DNA from: Deltaproteobacteria bacterium
Lineage (GTDB): Bacteria > Desulfobacterota > Desulfuromonadia > Geobacterales > Pseudopelobacteraceae
NCBI GenBank assembly: GCA_016219145.1
Contig: JACRCG010000094.1
Location: 1 to 15,333 of the forward strand
DNA: 15,333 bases
Direction of reading: 5' to 3'
In this document: one piece after another, positions 5,192-12,979 of the stretch
How the letters are laid out: each line of letters opens with the position of its first letter
Position numbering within the stretch: position 1 is the stretch's first letter
Program-made: the position numbers and the translations under genes
The notes under the pieces: generated by a model
What the model was told of the DNA's origin: nothing
Databases searched by the model: none
The model's input: only the letters and a program-made list of their open reading frames with translations

Positions 5192-7612
5192 CTATGAAAT
5201 CTTTTTTCTGGATCTGGATTTGCTCTTTTGCTCCTGTAGCCGCTCTCCCATACTCTTCAGGCGCTCATCAACCAGCTGATAGACGGATCCCTTGGGAAAC
5301 CTGCCATCCTTGCCGCGCAAGCCGGCCTTGACGCCGGTGAGGATCTCAATGCCCTGTTCCACCGTTTCAATGCTCCAGATATGGAATTTACCTTCATTTA
5401 CCGCCTGCACCACATCCTCATGCAGCATGAGATGCCGCTCGTTTGTTTTGGGAATCATGACTCCCTGCCGACCGGTCAACCCCTTGGCCCGGCAAACGGC
5501 AAAAAAACCTTCAATCTTATAATTCACGCCTCCGATCGGCTGGATGACACCGCGCTGGTTGACGCTGCCGGTCACCGCTATGCCCTGCTTGATCGCTACA
5601 CCGGAAAGCGCCGACAAGAGAGCATACAGTTCCGTCGATGAGGCGCTGTCCCCCTCGATACCATCGTAGGACTGCTCAAAGCAGATTGAAGCGGATAACG
5701 ATAAGGGACGTTCTCCGGCGAAGGTGCCGCCCAGATAGCCGGTCAGGATCAGCACCCCCTTGTCATGCAGCGGACCGGAGAGCTTGACTTCGCGCTCGAT
5801 GTTGACCATGCCGTCCTGGCCGGTGTAAATGCTGGCTGTGATGCGGGTCGGGCGGCCGAACGTGTGGTCGCCCAGGCCGATAACCGACAGACCGTTGATC
5901 TGGCCGACCACCGCGCCATCGGTGTCCACCATGATGGTGCCTTCTTCGTAAAGCTCCTGCAAACGCTCCTCGATCCGGTTTACCCGGTAGAGATTTTCCT
6001 CGGCAGCAGCCCGGACATCGCTCCCCTCAATCAGCTTGCGCCCGGCTTTGGCGGCCCAGAAGCTGATCTCGCGAATAAAATCGCCAATCTCCATAAACTG
6101 GGATGAAAGTTTTTCCTGATCGTCAGCCATGCGGGCGGCATGCTCCAGAAGGGCCGCCACACCGCTCTTGTGGAACGACAGCAGGCCTTCGGCACGACAA
6201 TGACTGGCGACAAACAGCGCATAGTCATTAACTATCTCCGGCGTACGCGCCACACGGCTGTCAAACTCGGCCTTGACCTTGAAAAATTTGCGATAGTCCG
6301 GATCGAGATGAAACAACAGGTAATAGATCCAGGGGGTGCCGATCAGCACGATCTTGGCCCGCATCTGCACCGGCTCCGGCTTCAGCGAAACCATCGTCAT
6401 GAAGCGGTACTGTTCCAGCACATCCTCAATCCTGATTTCGCTGTTTCGTATGCAGCGCTTGAGGGAATCCCACACAAACGGGTTCATCAGCACTTCACGC
6501 GCATCGATTACCAGATAACCGCCGTTGGCGCGGTGCAGGGCGCCGGCGCGAATCAGGGTAAAGTCGGTTACCGCCACACCGCCGTACTGCATGACATGCT
6601 CAATGCGGCCAAAAAGATTGTTGTAGGTCGGGTTCGATTCAAACACCACCGGGGCGCCTTCGGTTTGCTTGTTATCCACCAGCAGGTTGACCTGGTAGCG
6701 CTCAAAAGTCGGCTCCTGGCGCGGCAGTTTTATACCGGGAATCTGTGGCTGCACCGACTGAGGCTTGAAATCATCCAGGGTATTGAGGATATCCTCCTGC
6801 ACCGCATCCAGATAGGCCAGGACCTTCTCCAGAGCGCTGTATTTCTCGCGCAGCGGGTCGAGACGGTGCCCCAGACAGGACATGCCCAGCTCCCTGTCGG
6901 ACTGCGACAGAGCCTCCTTGGTGGCTTTTTCCTGCTCGCGCACCTGGCGCAGAACTTCATTCAGGCGTTCGGTCAGCTCCTTGCCTTGCTGGTCGAGTTT
7001 CTGCCGTTTTTTCTCGGTCAGCGCCTCATACTCCTCCTGGGTGTAGTTACGGCTATCCTTCTGCGGCACGATCACTAGCCCTGAAACAGTCCTCTGCAAG
7101 GCAAAGCCGAGCTTTTCGGAAGCTCTCTCAAGTTCCTGAAAAAGATTGTTGGTGGCGGACTGATAGTTCTCAAGCAGCTCGGCCCGTCGGCTTTCATACT
7201 CGCTGCTCTCGAGCGCCTTGGGAATATCCTTGCGGAAAGCTTCAATCAGCTCTTTCATGTCTGCCGCCAGGTCGCTTCCCATACCGGCCGGCAGATCAAG
7301 GGAAATGGCTGAGTCAGAAGTTTTGAAGTTGTTTACGTAGACCCAGTCGTGAGGTTTCGGCTCATTTTTGGCCCGTTTATGCAGGATACTGGCAATGGTG
7401 GAAGTGCGGCCGGTGCCGGTCTCGCCGGAGATATACAGATTGAACCCGGCCGCTTCGACACCCAGACCGAAATCAATCGACCGCAGGGCCCGTTTCTGAC
7501 CGATGGCGCTGTCGAAATCAGGAAGTTCATCGGTGGTTTCAAATCCGAGCAGCTCAGGATCGCAGTTCCAGCGCAGTTTATCGGCAGGCAGCAGAAGGTG
7601 ATCAGAGGACAT
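5192..7612 (-). CDS. LonB-like ATP-dependent protease (AAA_32 plus Lon S16 protease domain)
   Basis: The 806-residue protein couples an N-terminal ATPase to a C-terminal Lon protease domain, as in the LonB/YcbZ (AAA_32) group rather than classical LonA, whose N-terminal substrate domain is absent. The Walker A region is GETGTGRT at 63-70, with arginine where lysine is usual. A charged, probably coiled-coil stretch (about 180-250) interrupts the ATPase core, and ANGGYLVID looks like the Walker B region. The protease domain shows the Ser-Lys dyad: S656 in EGDSASS and K699 in IGGVNYKIEGF. No membrane segment is seen, so it is cytosolic, unlike archaeal LonB. The ATG at 7612 has AAGGAG seven bases upstream. 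A candidate promoter lies in the 65-bp gap before it, and hemerythrin follows 18 bases after its stop. The tail is basic (SKSRSRKK). Confidence 0.92.
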   Translation of the reverse strand: MSSDHLLLPADKLRWNCDPELLGFETTDELPDFDSAIGQKRALRSIDFGLGVEAAGFNLYISGETGTGRTSTIASILHKRAKNEPKPHDWVYVNNFKTSDSAISLDLPAGMGSDLAADMKELIEAFRKDIPKALESSEYESRRAELLENYQSATNNLFQELERASEKLGFALQRTVSGLVIVPQKDSRNYTQEEYEALTEKKRQKLDQQGKELTERLNEVLRQVREQEKATKEALSQSDRELGMSCLGHRLDPLREKYSALEKVLAYLDAVQEDILNTLDDFKPQSVQPQIPGIKLPRQEPTFERYQVNLLVDNKQTEGAPVVFESNPTYNNLFGRIEHVMQYGGVAVTDFTLIRAGALHRANGGYLVIDAREVLMNPFVWDSLKRCIRNSEIRIEDVLEQYRFMTMVSLKPEPVQMRAKIVLIGTPWIYYLLFHLDPDYRKFFKVKAEFDSRVARTPEIVNDYALFVASHCRAEGLLSFHKSGVAALLEHAARMADDQEKLSSQFMEIGDFIREISFWAAKAGRKLIEGSDVRAAAEENLYRVNRIEERLQELYEEGTIMVDTDGAVVGQINGLSVIGLGDHTFGRPTRITASIYTGQDGMVNIEREVKLSGPLHDKGVLILTGYLGGTFAGERPLSLSASICFEQSYDGIEGDSASSTELYALLSALSGVAIKQGIAVTGSVNQRGVIQPIGGVNYKIEGFFAVCRAKGLTGRQGVMIPKTNERHLMLHEDVVQAVNEGKFHIWSIETVEQGIEILTGVKAGLRGKDGRFPKGSVYQLVDERLKSMGERLQEQKSKSRSRKKIS

Positions 7613-7644
7613 CGGTTGCTCCTTCTTCAGAAATTAGGAATGGC

Positions 7645-7673
7645 ATTGTGGGAAGCGGGTGCGGATATGTCAA
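7645..7673 (-). promoter_or_regulatory. Candidate sigma-70 promoter for the Lon-hemerythrin unit
   Basis: On the minus strand a perfect -35 TTGACA (plus 7668-7673) is followed after 17 bases by CACAAT (plus 7645-7650). It falls in the short gap after the HD-domain gene, giving a leader of about 26 nt to the Lon ATG. This suggests Lon and hemerythrin can be expressed independently of the HD gene. Confidence 0.5.
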
Positions 7674-7677
7674 GATT

Positions 7678-8463
7678 TTATTGGCGGCCATCAGAAAGCG
7701 AAGCCAGCGCCCGGGCCACCGCCGCCCTGATATCATCTCGCTCCGGCAGATAGGACGCCAGCGCCGGGATATGACCGCGCTCCAGCAGCAGGCGGCGTGA
7801 CGATGCGAAATTCAGGTCATAAACCCAGGATATTTGCAGCAGTTTGAAATCATTCAGCGTTCTGACACTGTCAAGCTGGACGACAGAACCGTTGGCAAGG
7901 GCATTAATACACCCATCCGAGACCACTTCCGGAAGATCGGCCAAACCAAGCGTTGCGGCCGACGCGCGCTCCGTATCCGGAAGAGCAAGCAACTCGCTGA
8001 ATACCCGCCAGATGTCGATTTTATCGGCATCCCTGATCAGTTTGATATATAGCCGGGTAAGTGATTGTGCCTGCGACGGTAGCTCCAGCAGGTTGTGAAA
8101 ACGGACCGCCTCCTCGATCAGCAGCTGCTCTTGCTGCTCCAGACAACTCAGCAATTTCTCTTCACGGATGACATCAATGGCCAGACGGGCGTGATTATCC
8201 GAATCGCTGTCACGAAAGGTACGCCAGCGGCGGTACTGCGGGAAGCGCCCCACATCGTGCAGCAGGGCAACAGCGGACGCAATTCGTGTCTCTTCCGGTG
8301 AAAGGCCCTCTCCGGCGCAAAGCAGTGCCATCGCCTCGCAGACCTTGCGGGTATGCACAATCTTGAGCAGGATGTTTCGCCGACCTTCTTCATCAGTCTC
8401 AAGATACGGTTTTACAAAGTTTTCAAACCATTGCAGCAGAGAATCAAACTGAGCCTGTTCCAT
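7678..8463 (-). CDS. HD-domain phosphohydrolase-like protein
   Basis: The 261-residue protein has the HD-superfamily metal ligands: H37 (IVHTRKV), H69-D70 (ALLHDVGRFPQYRRW), a later histidine in VRFHNLLELP and an aspartate in IRDADKIDIW. These four positions are the H...HD...D pattern of metal-dependent phosphohydrolases that act on nucleotides or nucleotide second messengers. The substrate is not identifiable, and it lacks the GYP motif of c-di-GMP phosphodiesterases. It starts at the ATG at 8463. A longer in-frame version from 8529 is rejected because it would translate through a strong promoter at 8502-8529. The ribosome site is weak (a G run 11-15 bases upstream). It is divergent from ligA and followed by the Lon-like gene 65 bases downstream. 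Confidence 0.85.
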   Translation of the reverse strand: MEQAQFDSLLQWFENFVKPYLETDEEGRRNILLKIVHTRKVCEAMALLCAGEGLSPEETRIASAVALLHDVGRFPQYRRWRTFRDSDSDNHARLAIDVIREEKLLSCLEQQEQLLIEEAVRFHNLLELPSQAQSLTRLYIKLIRDADKIDIWRVFSELLALPDTERASAATLGLADLPEVVSDGCINALANGSVVQLDSVRTLNDFKLLQISWVYDLNFASSRRLLLERGHIPALASYLPERDDIRAAVARALASLSDGRQ

Positions 8464-8501
8464 CTGTGAGCAGCGCCCCCGTAATCGTTGAAATTGACCG
8501 C

Positions 8502-8529
8502 ATAATACTGTACCCTGCCGCGAAGTCAA
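8502..8529 (-). promoter_or_regulatory. Strong candidate sigma-70 promoter for the HD-domain gene
   Basis: On the minus strand TTGACT (plus 8524-8529) and TATTAT (plus 8502-8507) are 16 bases apart, each matching five of six positions. The start would be near 8495, about 32 nt before the ATG at 8463. The 86-bp gap to ligA must also hold the ligA promoter, which I could not place with confidence. Confidence 0.6.
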
Positions 8530-8549
8530 CCAATCCCGCGAGGATCAGT

Positions 8550-10592
8550 ATGCAGCTTTCGTTTTTCGACAACAGCGCCCCCGACCAGACAGCAGTGCTG
8601 AGAATCCAGGAACTGAGACGGCTGATCGAACAACACGATCACTGCTACTATCAACTGGATGCCCCCGCTGTCAGCGACGCCGAATACGATGCTCTCTTCA
8701 GAGAGCTGGCTGCCCTTGAGGAGCAGCATCCGGAGTTGATTACGCCGGAATCGCCCACACAGCGGGTCGGCGGCGCACCGATTGACAAGTTTCGGGCCGT
8801 CAGCCACCGCCTGCCGATGCTGTCCCTCGACAATGCCGCCAATGAAGACGAAATCAGGAACAAACTTGATCTGCGGGTAAAAAAGGAGCTGGGCCTTGCG
8901 GATACGGCATCTGTCAGGTATATGTGCGAACCCAAAATGGATGGGCTGGCGGTGGAGCTGGTATATGAAAACGGCATACTGACCACCGCTCTTACGCGCG
9001 GAGACGGGATCACCGGAGAGGATGTTACTGAAAATATCCGGACATTGCGCGGCCTGCCGCTGCGGCTGACCGGAACCGGCGCACCTGTCCTGCTGGAAGT
9101 CCGCGGTGAGGTATTCCTCTCACTCTCTGCTTTTCAGAAGATCAACTGCGACAAGGAAGAGAGCGGCGAGCCCCCCTTTGCAAATCCCCGCAACGCTGCC
9201 GCCGGCTCACTGCGCCAACTGGATCCGCGTATCACGGCCCGCCGTCCGCTTTCGATCTACATATACGCTCCCGGCTACGTCGAAGGTGTCTCCTTTTCAT
9301 CTCAACACGAGTTCCTGAGCGCCGTGAGCAGCTGGGGTCTGCCGGTAAATCCGCTGGCCAGAGAGGCCAACGGTATCGACGAAGCTGTGGCCTACTACCA
9401 CGAAATGCTTGCAGCGCGGGAAGCGCTGCCTTACGAAATCGACGGCACGGTCGTAAAAGTGGACTCCTTTGATCTTCAGCGCGAGCTGGGCGAAAAAAGT
9501 CGCTCGCCGGTGTGGGCGGTAGCCTGCAAATTTCCGCCACGCCAGGCCGAGACCGTACTGGAAGACATCCTGCTCTCAGTCGGCCGCACCGGTGTCATTA
9601 CGCCGGTGGCCCAACTGAGGCCGGTCGATATTTCCGGCGTGACGGTTGCCAGGGCAACCCTGCATAACTGGGACGAGATCGCCGCCAAGGATATTCGCAT
9701 CGGCGATGCAGTTATCGTAGAGCGTGCCGGAGATGTAATTCCCGCCGTAGTAAGGGTGCTGACGGAGAAGCGCACCGGCAGCGAGCGTTACATGCCGCCG
9801 CCTGAAAAGTGTCCGCAATGCGGATCGAGCGTCGTTCGTATTGCAGATGAGGTTGCGCTGCGCTGTATCGGACTCTCCTGCCCCCCGCAGATACGCGAAT
9901 CAATCAAGCATTTTGCCTCCCGTACCGCCATGGATATCGAGGGTTTGGGAGACAAGATTGCCGGACAGCTCCTCTCTCTGGGGCTGATAAAAAATGTGGC
10001 CGACATCTACCGGCTTACAAAAGCAGATTTCATGTGTTTCGAGCGTATGGGTGACAAGCTGGCCTCTAACCTGTTGGCCGCAATTGAAGCAAGCAAGCAG
10101 CGCGAGCTGTCCAGCTTTATCTTCGCGCTCGGTATTCGCCAGGTCGGGGAGCGCACCGCCAAATCTTTGAGCCAGGCTTTTGGAAGTATCGACAACCTGG
10201 AAAAAGCAACCATGGAAGAACTGACCAGCATCCGCGATATCGGCGCAACCGTTGCCCGGAGCATCCGCAACTTTTTCGACAACCGCGACAACCAGGCCAT
10301 AATCCGGCAGATGCTCGAACTGGGAGTTGCGCCTCAGTCCGGCGCCAAGAAGGTAGGCGGCCGTTTAAGCGGCAAAAGTTTTGTTTTCACCGGTTCTCTG
10401 ACCCGCTTCAGCCGGGATGAAGCCAGAAAACTGGTAGAGGATCTGGGTGGGAATGTGGTAGGTTCGGTTTCCAGAAAAACCGATTATGTGGTGGCGGGAG
10501 AAGAGGCCGGCAGCAAGCTGGCCAAGGCGCGTGATCTGGGTCTGAACGTGCTGAGCGAAGACCAGTTCCTGGCCTTGATTGCCGGCCTTTGA
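8550..10592 (+). CDS. ligA: NAD-dependent DNA ligase
   Basis: The 680-residue protein has the full bacterial LigA layout. There is an N-terminal Ia domain with a YYxxDAPAVSDAEYDALFREL block that binds NAD. The adenylation domain has the nucleophile K129 in EPKMDG. An OB fold follows, then a four-cysteine zinc finger (C421, C424, C439, C444), helix-hairpin-helix repeats (about 450-590) and a C-terminal BRCT domain (about 605-680, GKSFVFTGSLTRFSRDEA). It seals nicks during replication and repair, in the cytosol. The ATG at 8550 (MQLSFFDN) has AGGA upstream; a longer in-frame start at 8466 would overlap the divergent HD promoter and adds non-family sequence, so it is rejected. The length matches the family. 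An HDOD gene follows after 15 bases, probably in the same transcript. Confidence 0.98.
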   Translation: MQLSFFDNSAPDQTAVLRIQELRRLIEQHDHCYYQLDAPAVSDAEYDALFRELAALEEQHPELITPESPTQRVGGAPIDKFRAVSHRLPMLSLDNAANEDEIRNKLDLRVKKELGLADTASVRYMCEPKMDGLAVELVYENGILTTALTRGDGITGEDVTENIRTLRGLPLRLTGTGAPVLLEVRGEVFLSLSAFQKINCDKEESGEPPFANPRNAAAGSLRQLDPRITARRPLSIYIYAPGYVEGVSFSSQHEFLSAVSSWGLPVNPLAREANGIDEAVAYYHEMLAAREALPYEIDGTVVKVDSFDLQRELGEKSRSPVWAVACKFPPRQAETVLEDILLSVGRTGVITPVAQLRPVDISGVTVARATLHNWDEIAAKDIRIGDAVIVERAGDVIPAVVRVLTEKRTGSERYMPPPEKCPQCGSSVVRIADEVALRCIGLSCPPQIRESIKHFASRTAMDIEGLGDKIAGQLLSLGLIKNVADIYRLTKADFMCFERMGDKLASNLLAAIEASKQRELSSFIFALGIRQVGERTAKSLSQAFGSIDNLEKATMEELTSIRDIGATVARSIRNFFDNRDNQAIIRQMLELGVAPQSGAKKVGGRLSGKSFVFTGSLTRFSRDEARKLVEDLGGNVVGSVSRKTDYVVAGEEAGSKLAKARDLGLNVLSEDQFLALIAGL

Positions 10593-10607
10593 TGAGAGGA
10601 ATTATTA

Positions 10608-11510
10608 GTGGATAAAGTTACCATGATGCTGAATGCCCGCAAGCTGTTCAAGGATATCAGCGACCTGCCGACCATTCCGGCTGTCGTATCCAAGGTTGTC
10701 GCACAGCTCGACCGGCATGAATCCGAACCGGACCAGATTGCCGACCTGATCCTCTCCGACCAGGTGCTGGCAGCGCGGGTTGTGCGGGTAGTCAATTCCC
10801 CGCTCTACCGCACCTCGACCGAAATCACCTCTGTCAAGAGGGCCTTGCTTCACCTCGGTTTCAACAAAGTTCGCGACATGATCCTGACCAGCTATTTCAT
10901 CAACGGCTTCGAGGGAAAGTCGCAGCCTTTCGACATGAAACTTTTCTGGATGCATTCCTTCAGTGTCGGGGCCATCTCGCGCCGCATTGCCGCCAGGGTC
11001 AGATATGCTGATGCAGAAAAAGCCTGTCTGGTAGGAATCATCCACGATATCGGCAAAGTCTTTCTGGGGCATTACTGCAAGGACGAGTACGGCAGAATGC
11101 TGAAAGAGATCGAGAACACCAGTTATACTACTTACGAGGCCGAACGCGAATTTTTCGGCACCACTCACTGCGAAGTCGGTCTCTGCCTGGCGCAGCGCTG
11201 GAACTTCCCGGCCGTGTACTGCGACGTCATCTCGAATCACCACTTCTCGGAGAGGGCCACCGAAGACCCGCTCTTGACTGCAATCATCTCGCTGGCAGAC
11301 TTTTACTGTCTGTCTCACAATATCGCCAACAGCCTGGCACAGGCCGCTGTTCCGGGATTTTCAGAAGAGAATTCCTGGAGCATCCTCAAACAGCTCTCAA
11401 AGGCGCCGATAGCGTCCGGACTCGAGCATTTTCTTTCCGAGCTGGACAGTGACTATGAAGAGGTCAGCCGCGAAGTTGATCTTATTTTCAACACCATGAC
11501 CGCACTCTGA
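10608..11510 (+). CDS. HDOD-domain signalling protein
   Basis: The 300-residue protein is nearly all HDOD domain (about residues 15-215). It opens with the typical LPTIPAVVSKVVAQLD, then IADLILSDQVLAARVVRVVNSPLY, a SVKRALLHLGFNKVRDMIL block and an HD motif at H146-D147 (GIIHDIGK). HDOD proteins are regulatory relatives of HD phosphohydrolases, often linked to signalling and motility; most are thought non-catalytic, though here the HD pair is kept. The C-terminal 85 residues are helical with no named domain. The start is taken as GTG at 10608, because AGAGGA lies seven bases before it, while the next ATG (10623) would be 22 bases away. It follows ligA by 15 bases and precedes a zincin gene by 16. 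No receiver, GGDEF or kinase domain is attached. Confidence 0.9.
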   Translation: MDKVTMMLNARKLFKDISDLPTIPAVVSKVVAQLDRHESEPDQIADLILSDQVLAARVVRVVNSPLYRTSTEITSVKRALLHLGFNKVRDMILTSYFINGFEGKSQPFDMKLFWMHSFSVGAISRRIAARVRYADAEKACLVGIIHDIGKVFLGHYCKDEYGRMLKEIENTSYTTYEAEREFFGTTHCEVGLCLAQRWNFPAVYCDVISNHHFSERATEDPLLTAIISLADFYCLSHNIANSLAQAAVPGFSEENSWSILKQLSKAPIASGLEHFLSELDSDYEEVSREVDLIFNTMTAL

Positions 11511-11526
11511 ACTACCTGGAATCCCG

Positions 11527-12057
11527 GTGAGAACCCTGCTTTCCTGGATAACCTTTCCCGGTGTCATACTGCACGAATATGGCCACGCCTGGGCCTGCCG
11601 CCGATTAGGTATCCGGGTAATCAAAGTATGCTACCTGCGTTTCGGCAATCCGCTCGGATATGTGCTGCATGAACAACCGCAATCGGCCCTCCAGCACATA
11701 CTGATTGCCGCCGCTCCTGTTTTTGTATCGACCTTTGCCGCATTTGCAACAAGCCTTGCGGCAGCATTGCTGCTGTTTTTCCAGGTAGCCGGCGTCGCTG
11801 CCGACATGGCTGTACCGGCCGCAGCCTGGCTAAGCTTCTCTTTCGCGCTGCACGCCTTTCCAAGCAGTGGAGACGCCGATGCGCTCTGGGAGGATGTCAG
11901 CGGCAACACAGTCGGTTTCTTCGGCAAAACAGTGCTGGTCCCGGTGGTCGGCCTGATCCGTCTGGTCCAGCTCGGCAACAGATTCTGGCTGGATGCGCTG
12001 TTTGCCATACTGCTGATCGCGATTCCGCCTCTGCTGCTGGCCGTGTACACAAGTTAA
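11527..12057 (+). CDS. Small integral-membrane zinc metalloprotease, M50/site-2-protease-like
   Basis: The 176-residue protein begins with a zincin motif H16-E17-x2-H20 (PGVILHEYGHAWACRRLG) inside a hydrophobic N-terminus. Three or more further membrane segments follow (about 55-75, 75-108 and 150-175). The sequence HAFPSSGDAD (H109, D116, D118) sits where M50 proteases have their NPxPxxDG third-ligand motif, so D116 is the likely third zinc ligand. It lacks PDZ and CBS domains and is shorter than RseP or SpoIVFB. Proteolytic activity is inferred from these motifs only; a substrate is not known. The start is GTG at 11527 with a weak ribosome site (TGGA), consistent with translation following the HDOD gene 16 bases upstream. 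It is the last gene of the ligA cluster and ends next to a nested repeat. Confidence 0.75.
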   Translation: MRTLLSWITFPGVILHEYGHAWACRRLGIRVIKVCYLRFGNPLGYVLHEQPQSALQHILIAAAPVFVSTFAAFATSLAAALLLFFQVAGVAADMAVPAAAWLSFSFALHAFPSSGDADALWEDVSGNTVGFFGKTVLVPVVGLIRLVQLGNRFWLDALFAILLIAIPPLLLAVYTS

Positions 12058-12084
12058 TTGTTACACCTGTAAAAGCAGTCGGCT

Positions 12085-12213
12085 CTCACAAAGGCACAAA
12101 GAACACAAAGAAATCAAAACCTTTTCGGGATTGAAGCATTCACCGCAAAGGCATCACTTTTAGATTTGATAATCACCTGATTTGCTTGGTGAACTTTGTG
12201 AGCTTTGTGTGAT
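12085..12213. repeat. Nested inverted repeat built on CACAAAG units
   Basis: The 199-bp gap between the zincin and DUF1847 genes is dominated by this structure. The left outer arm (12087-12110) holds three CACAAAG copies. The right outer arm (12194-12211) holds the complementary CTTTGTGAGCTTTGTGTG. An inner pair, TTCACCGCAAA (12139-12149) and TTTGCTTGGTGAA (12181-12193), and a small AATCA-CC-TGATT palindrome (12171-12182) sit within. It has no open reading frame and is AT-richer than the genes around it. It resembles dispersed CACAAAG-type intergenic repeats known to me from other bacterial genomes. It might act as a transcript end or processing hairpin, or be a remnant of a non-autonomous mobile element. 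Confidence 0.7.
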
Positions 12214-12256
12214 AACAGCCTGTTTTGGGTTACATAAATATTAAGGAGGAAGTCTC

Positions 12257-12979
12257 ATGTCCAATCAAACAGATGTAACCTGTTCCAAATGCAGCACTGT
12301 CTGGCAGAACAAGGGCACTACCAACTGCTGGAGCGGAGACCCGGCTTTGGCTCCGCCCAAACCGGGCAACTGCCCGTCAGACAGCTATGAAGAGATTGTT
12401 AAGGAATCATTCGATGAATATCGTGGTGACAGCGAGGACGCCAGGATCGCATTTGTGGCGGCGCGGGTCGAAGGGCTCTGCTACCAGCCGGTACCGGGCA
12501 GCGATGCCGTCAACGCCAGATGGACCAGGGTTGAGGACACCATCGCCTTCGCCAAACTGATGGGCTACAAAAAAATCGGCCTGGCAACCTGCATCGGCCT
12601 GCTGGATGAGTCCGAGCGACTCTCCAGAATACTGACTGCGCAAGGTTTCGAGCCGGTCAGCGTCTGCTGCAAGGCCGGCAGTATCGACAAACTGGAACTG
12701 GGACTGGCCGAGACCGACAAGGTCAGGCCGGGTACCTTCGAGCCGGCCTGCAATCCGATCGCTCAGGCCGAAATATGCAACAGCATGGCGACCGATATGA
12801 ACATCATCGTCGGCCTGTGTGTCGGCCACGACATGCTGTTTAACAAACACTCCAAATCGCCGGTCACGACCCTGATAGTCAAGGACCGCGTCACCGGACA
12901 CAACCCGATCGCCGTGCTGTACGGCCAGAATTTTTATTACAAACGGCTGCAGAAACAGCAGGTGCTGACCGACAACTAA
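12257..12979 (+). CDS. DUF1847 cysteine-rich protein
   Basis: The 240-residue protein starts at ATG 12257 after a consensus AAGGAGG. It opens with a CxxC pair (C9, C12) followed by C24 (NCW) and C39 (NCP), which looks like a zinc or iron-sulfur site. The rest is an alpha/beta body with VEDTIAFAKLMGYKKIGLATCIGLLDES, VCCKAG, FEPACNPIAQAEICN and NIIVGLCVGHDMLFNKHSK. I recognise this as the DUF1847 family, found mostly in strict anaerobes and methanogens. Conserved cysteines and the GLCVGHD motif suggest metal or cofactor binding, but no activity is known to me. No signal peptide is seen. It appears to be a single-gene unit preceded by the nested repeat, and its TAA overlaps the TAG of convergent cobB. 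No clear promoter was found; it may lie within the repeat. Confidence 0.85.
   Translation: MSNQTDVTCSKCSTVWQNKGTTNCWSGDPALAPPKPGNCPSDSYEEIVKESFDEYRGDSEDARIAFVAARVEGLCYQPVPGSDAVNARWTRVEDTIAFAKLMGYKKIGLATCIGLLDESERLSRILTAQGFEPVSVCCKAGSIDKLELGLAETDKVRPGTFEPACNPIAQAEICNSMATDMNIIVGLCVGHDMLFNKHSKSPVTTLIVKDRVTGHNPIAVLYGQNFYYKRLQKQQVLTDN

Noticed and set aside
6140..7078. Long plus-strand open frame (312 codons) opposite the Lon-like gene
   Set aside because: It lies wholly antisense to a gene with clear ATPase and protease motifs, has no recognisable domain, and reflects high-GC codon bias.
8464..8529. Longer N-terminus for the HD-domain protein starting at 8529
   Set aside because: It would place coding sequence over a good TTGACT-N16-TATTAT promoter, and the extra residues are not HD-family-like.
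8466..8549. Longer N-terminus for LigA starting at 8466
   Set aside because: The extension overlaps the divergent promoter region, and LigA homology starts near the ATG at 8550, which has AGGA before it.
12085..12213. CACAAAG repeats considered as a CRISPR array
   Set aside because: Units are 7-9 bases, nearly contiguous and inverted rather than direct, with no constant-length spacers and no cas genes.
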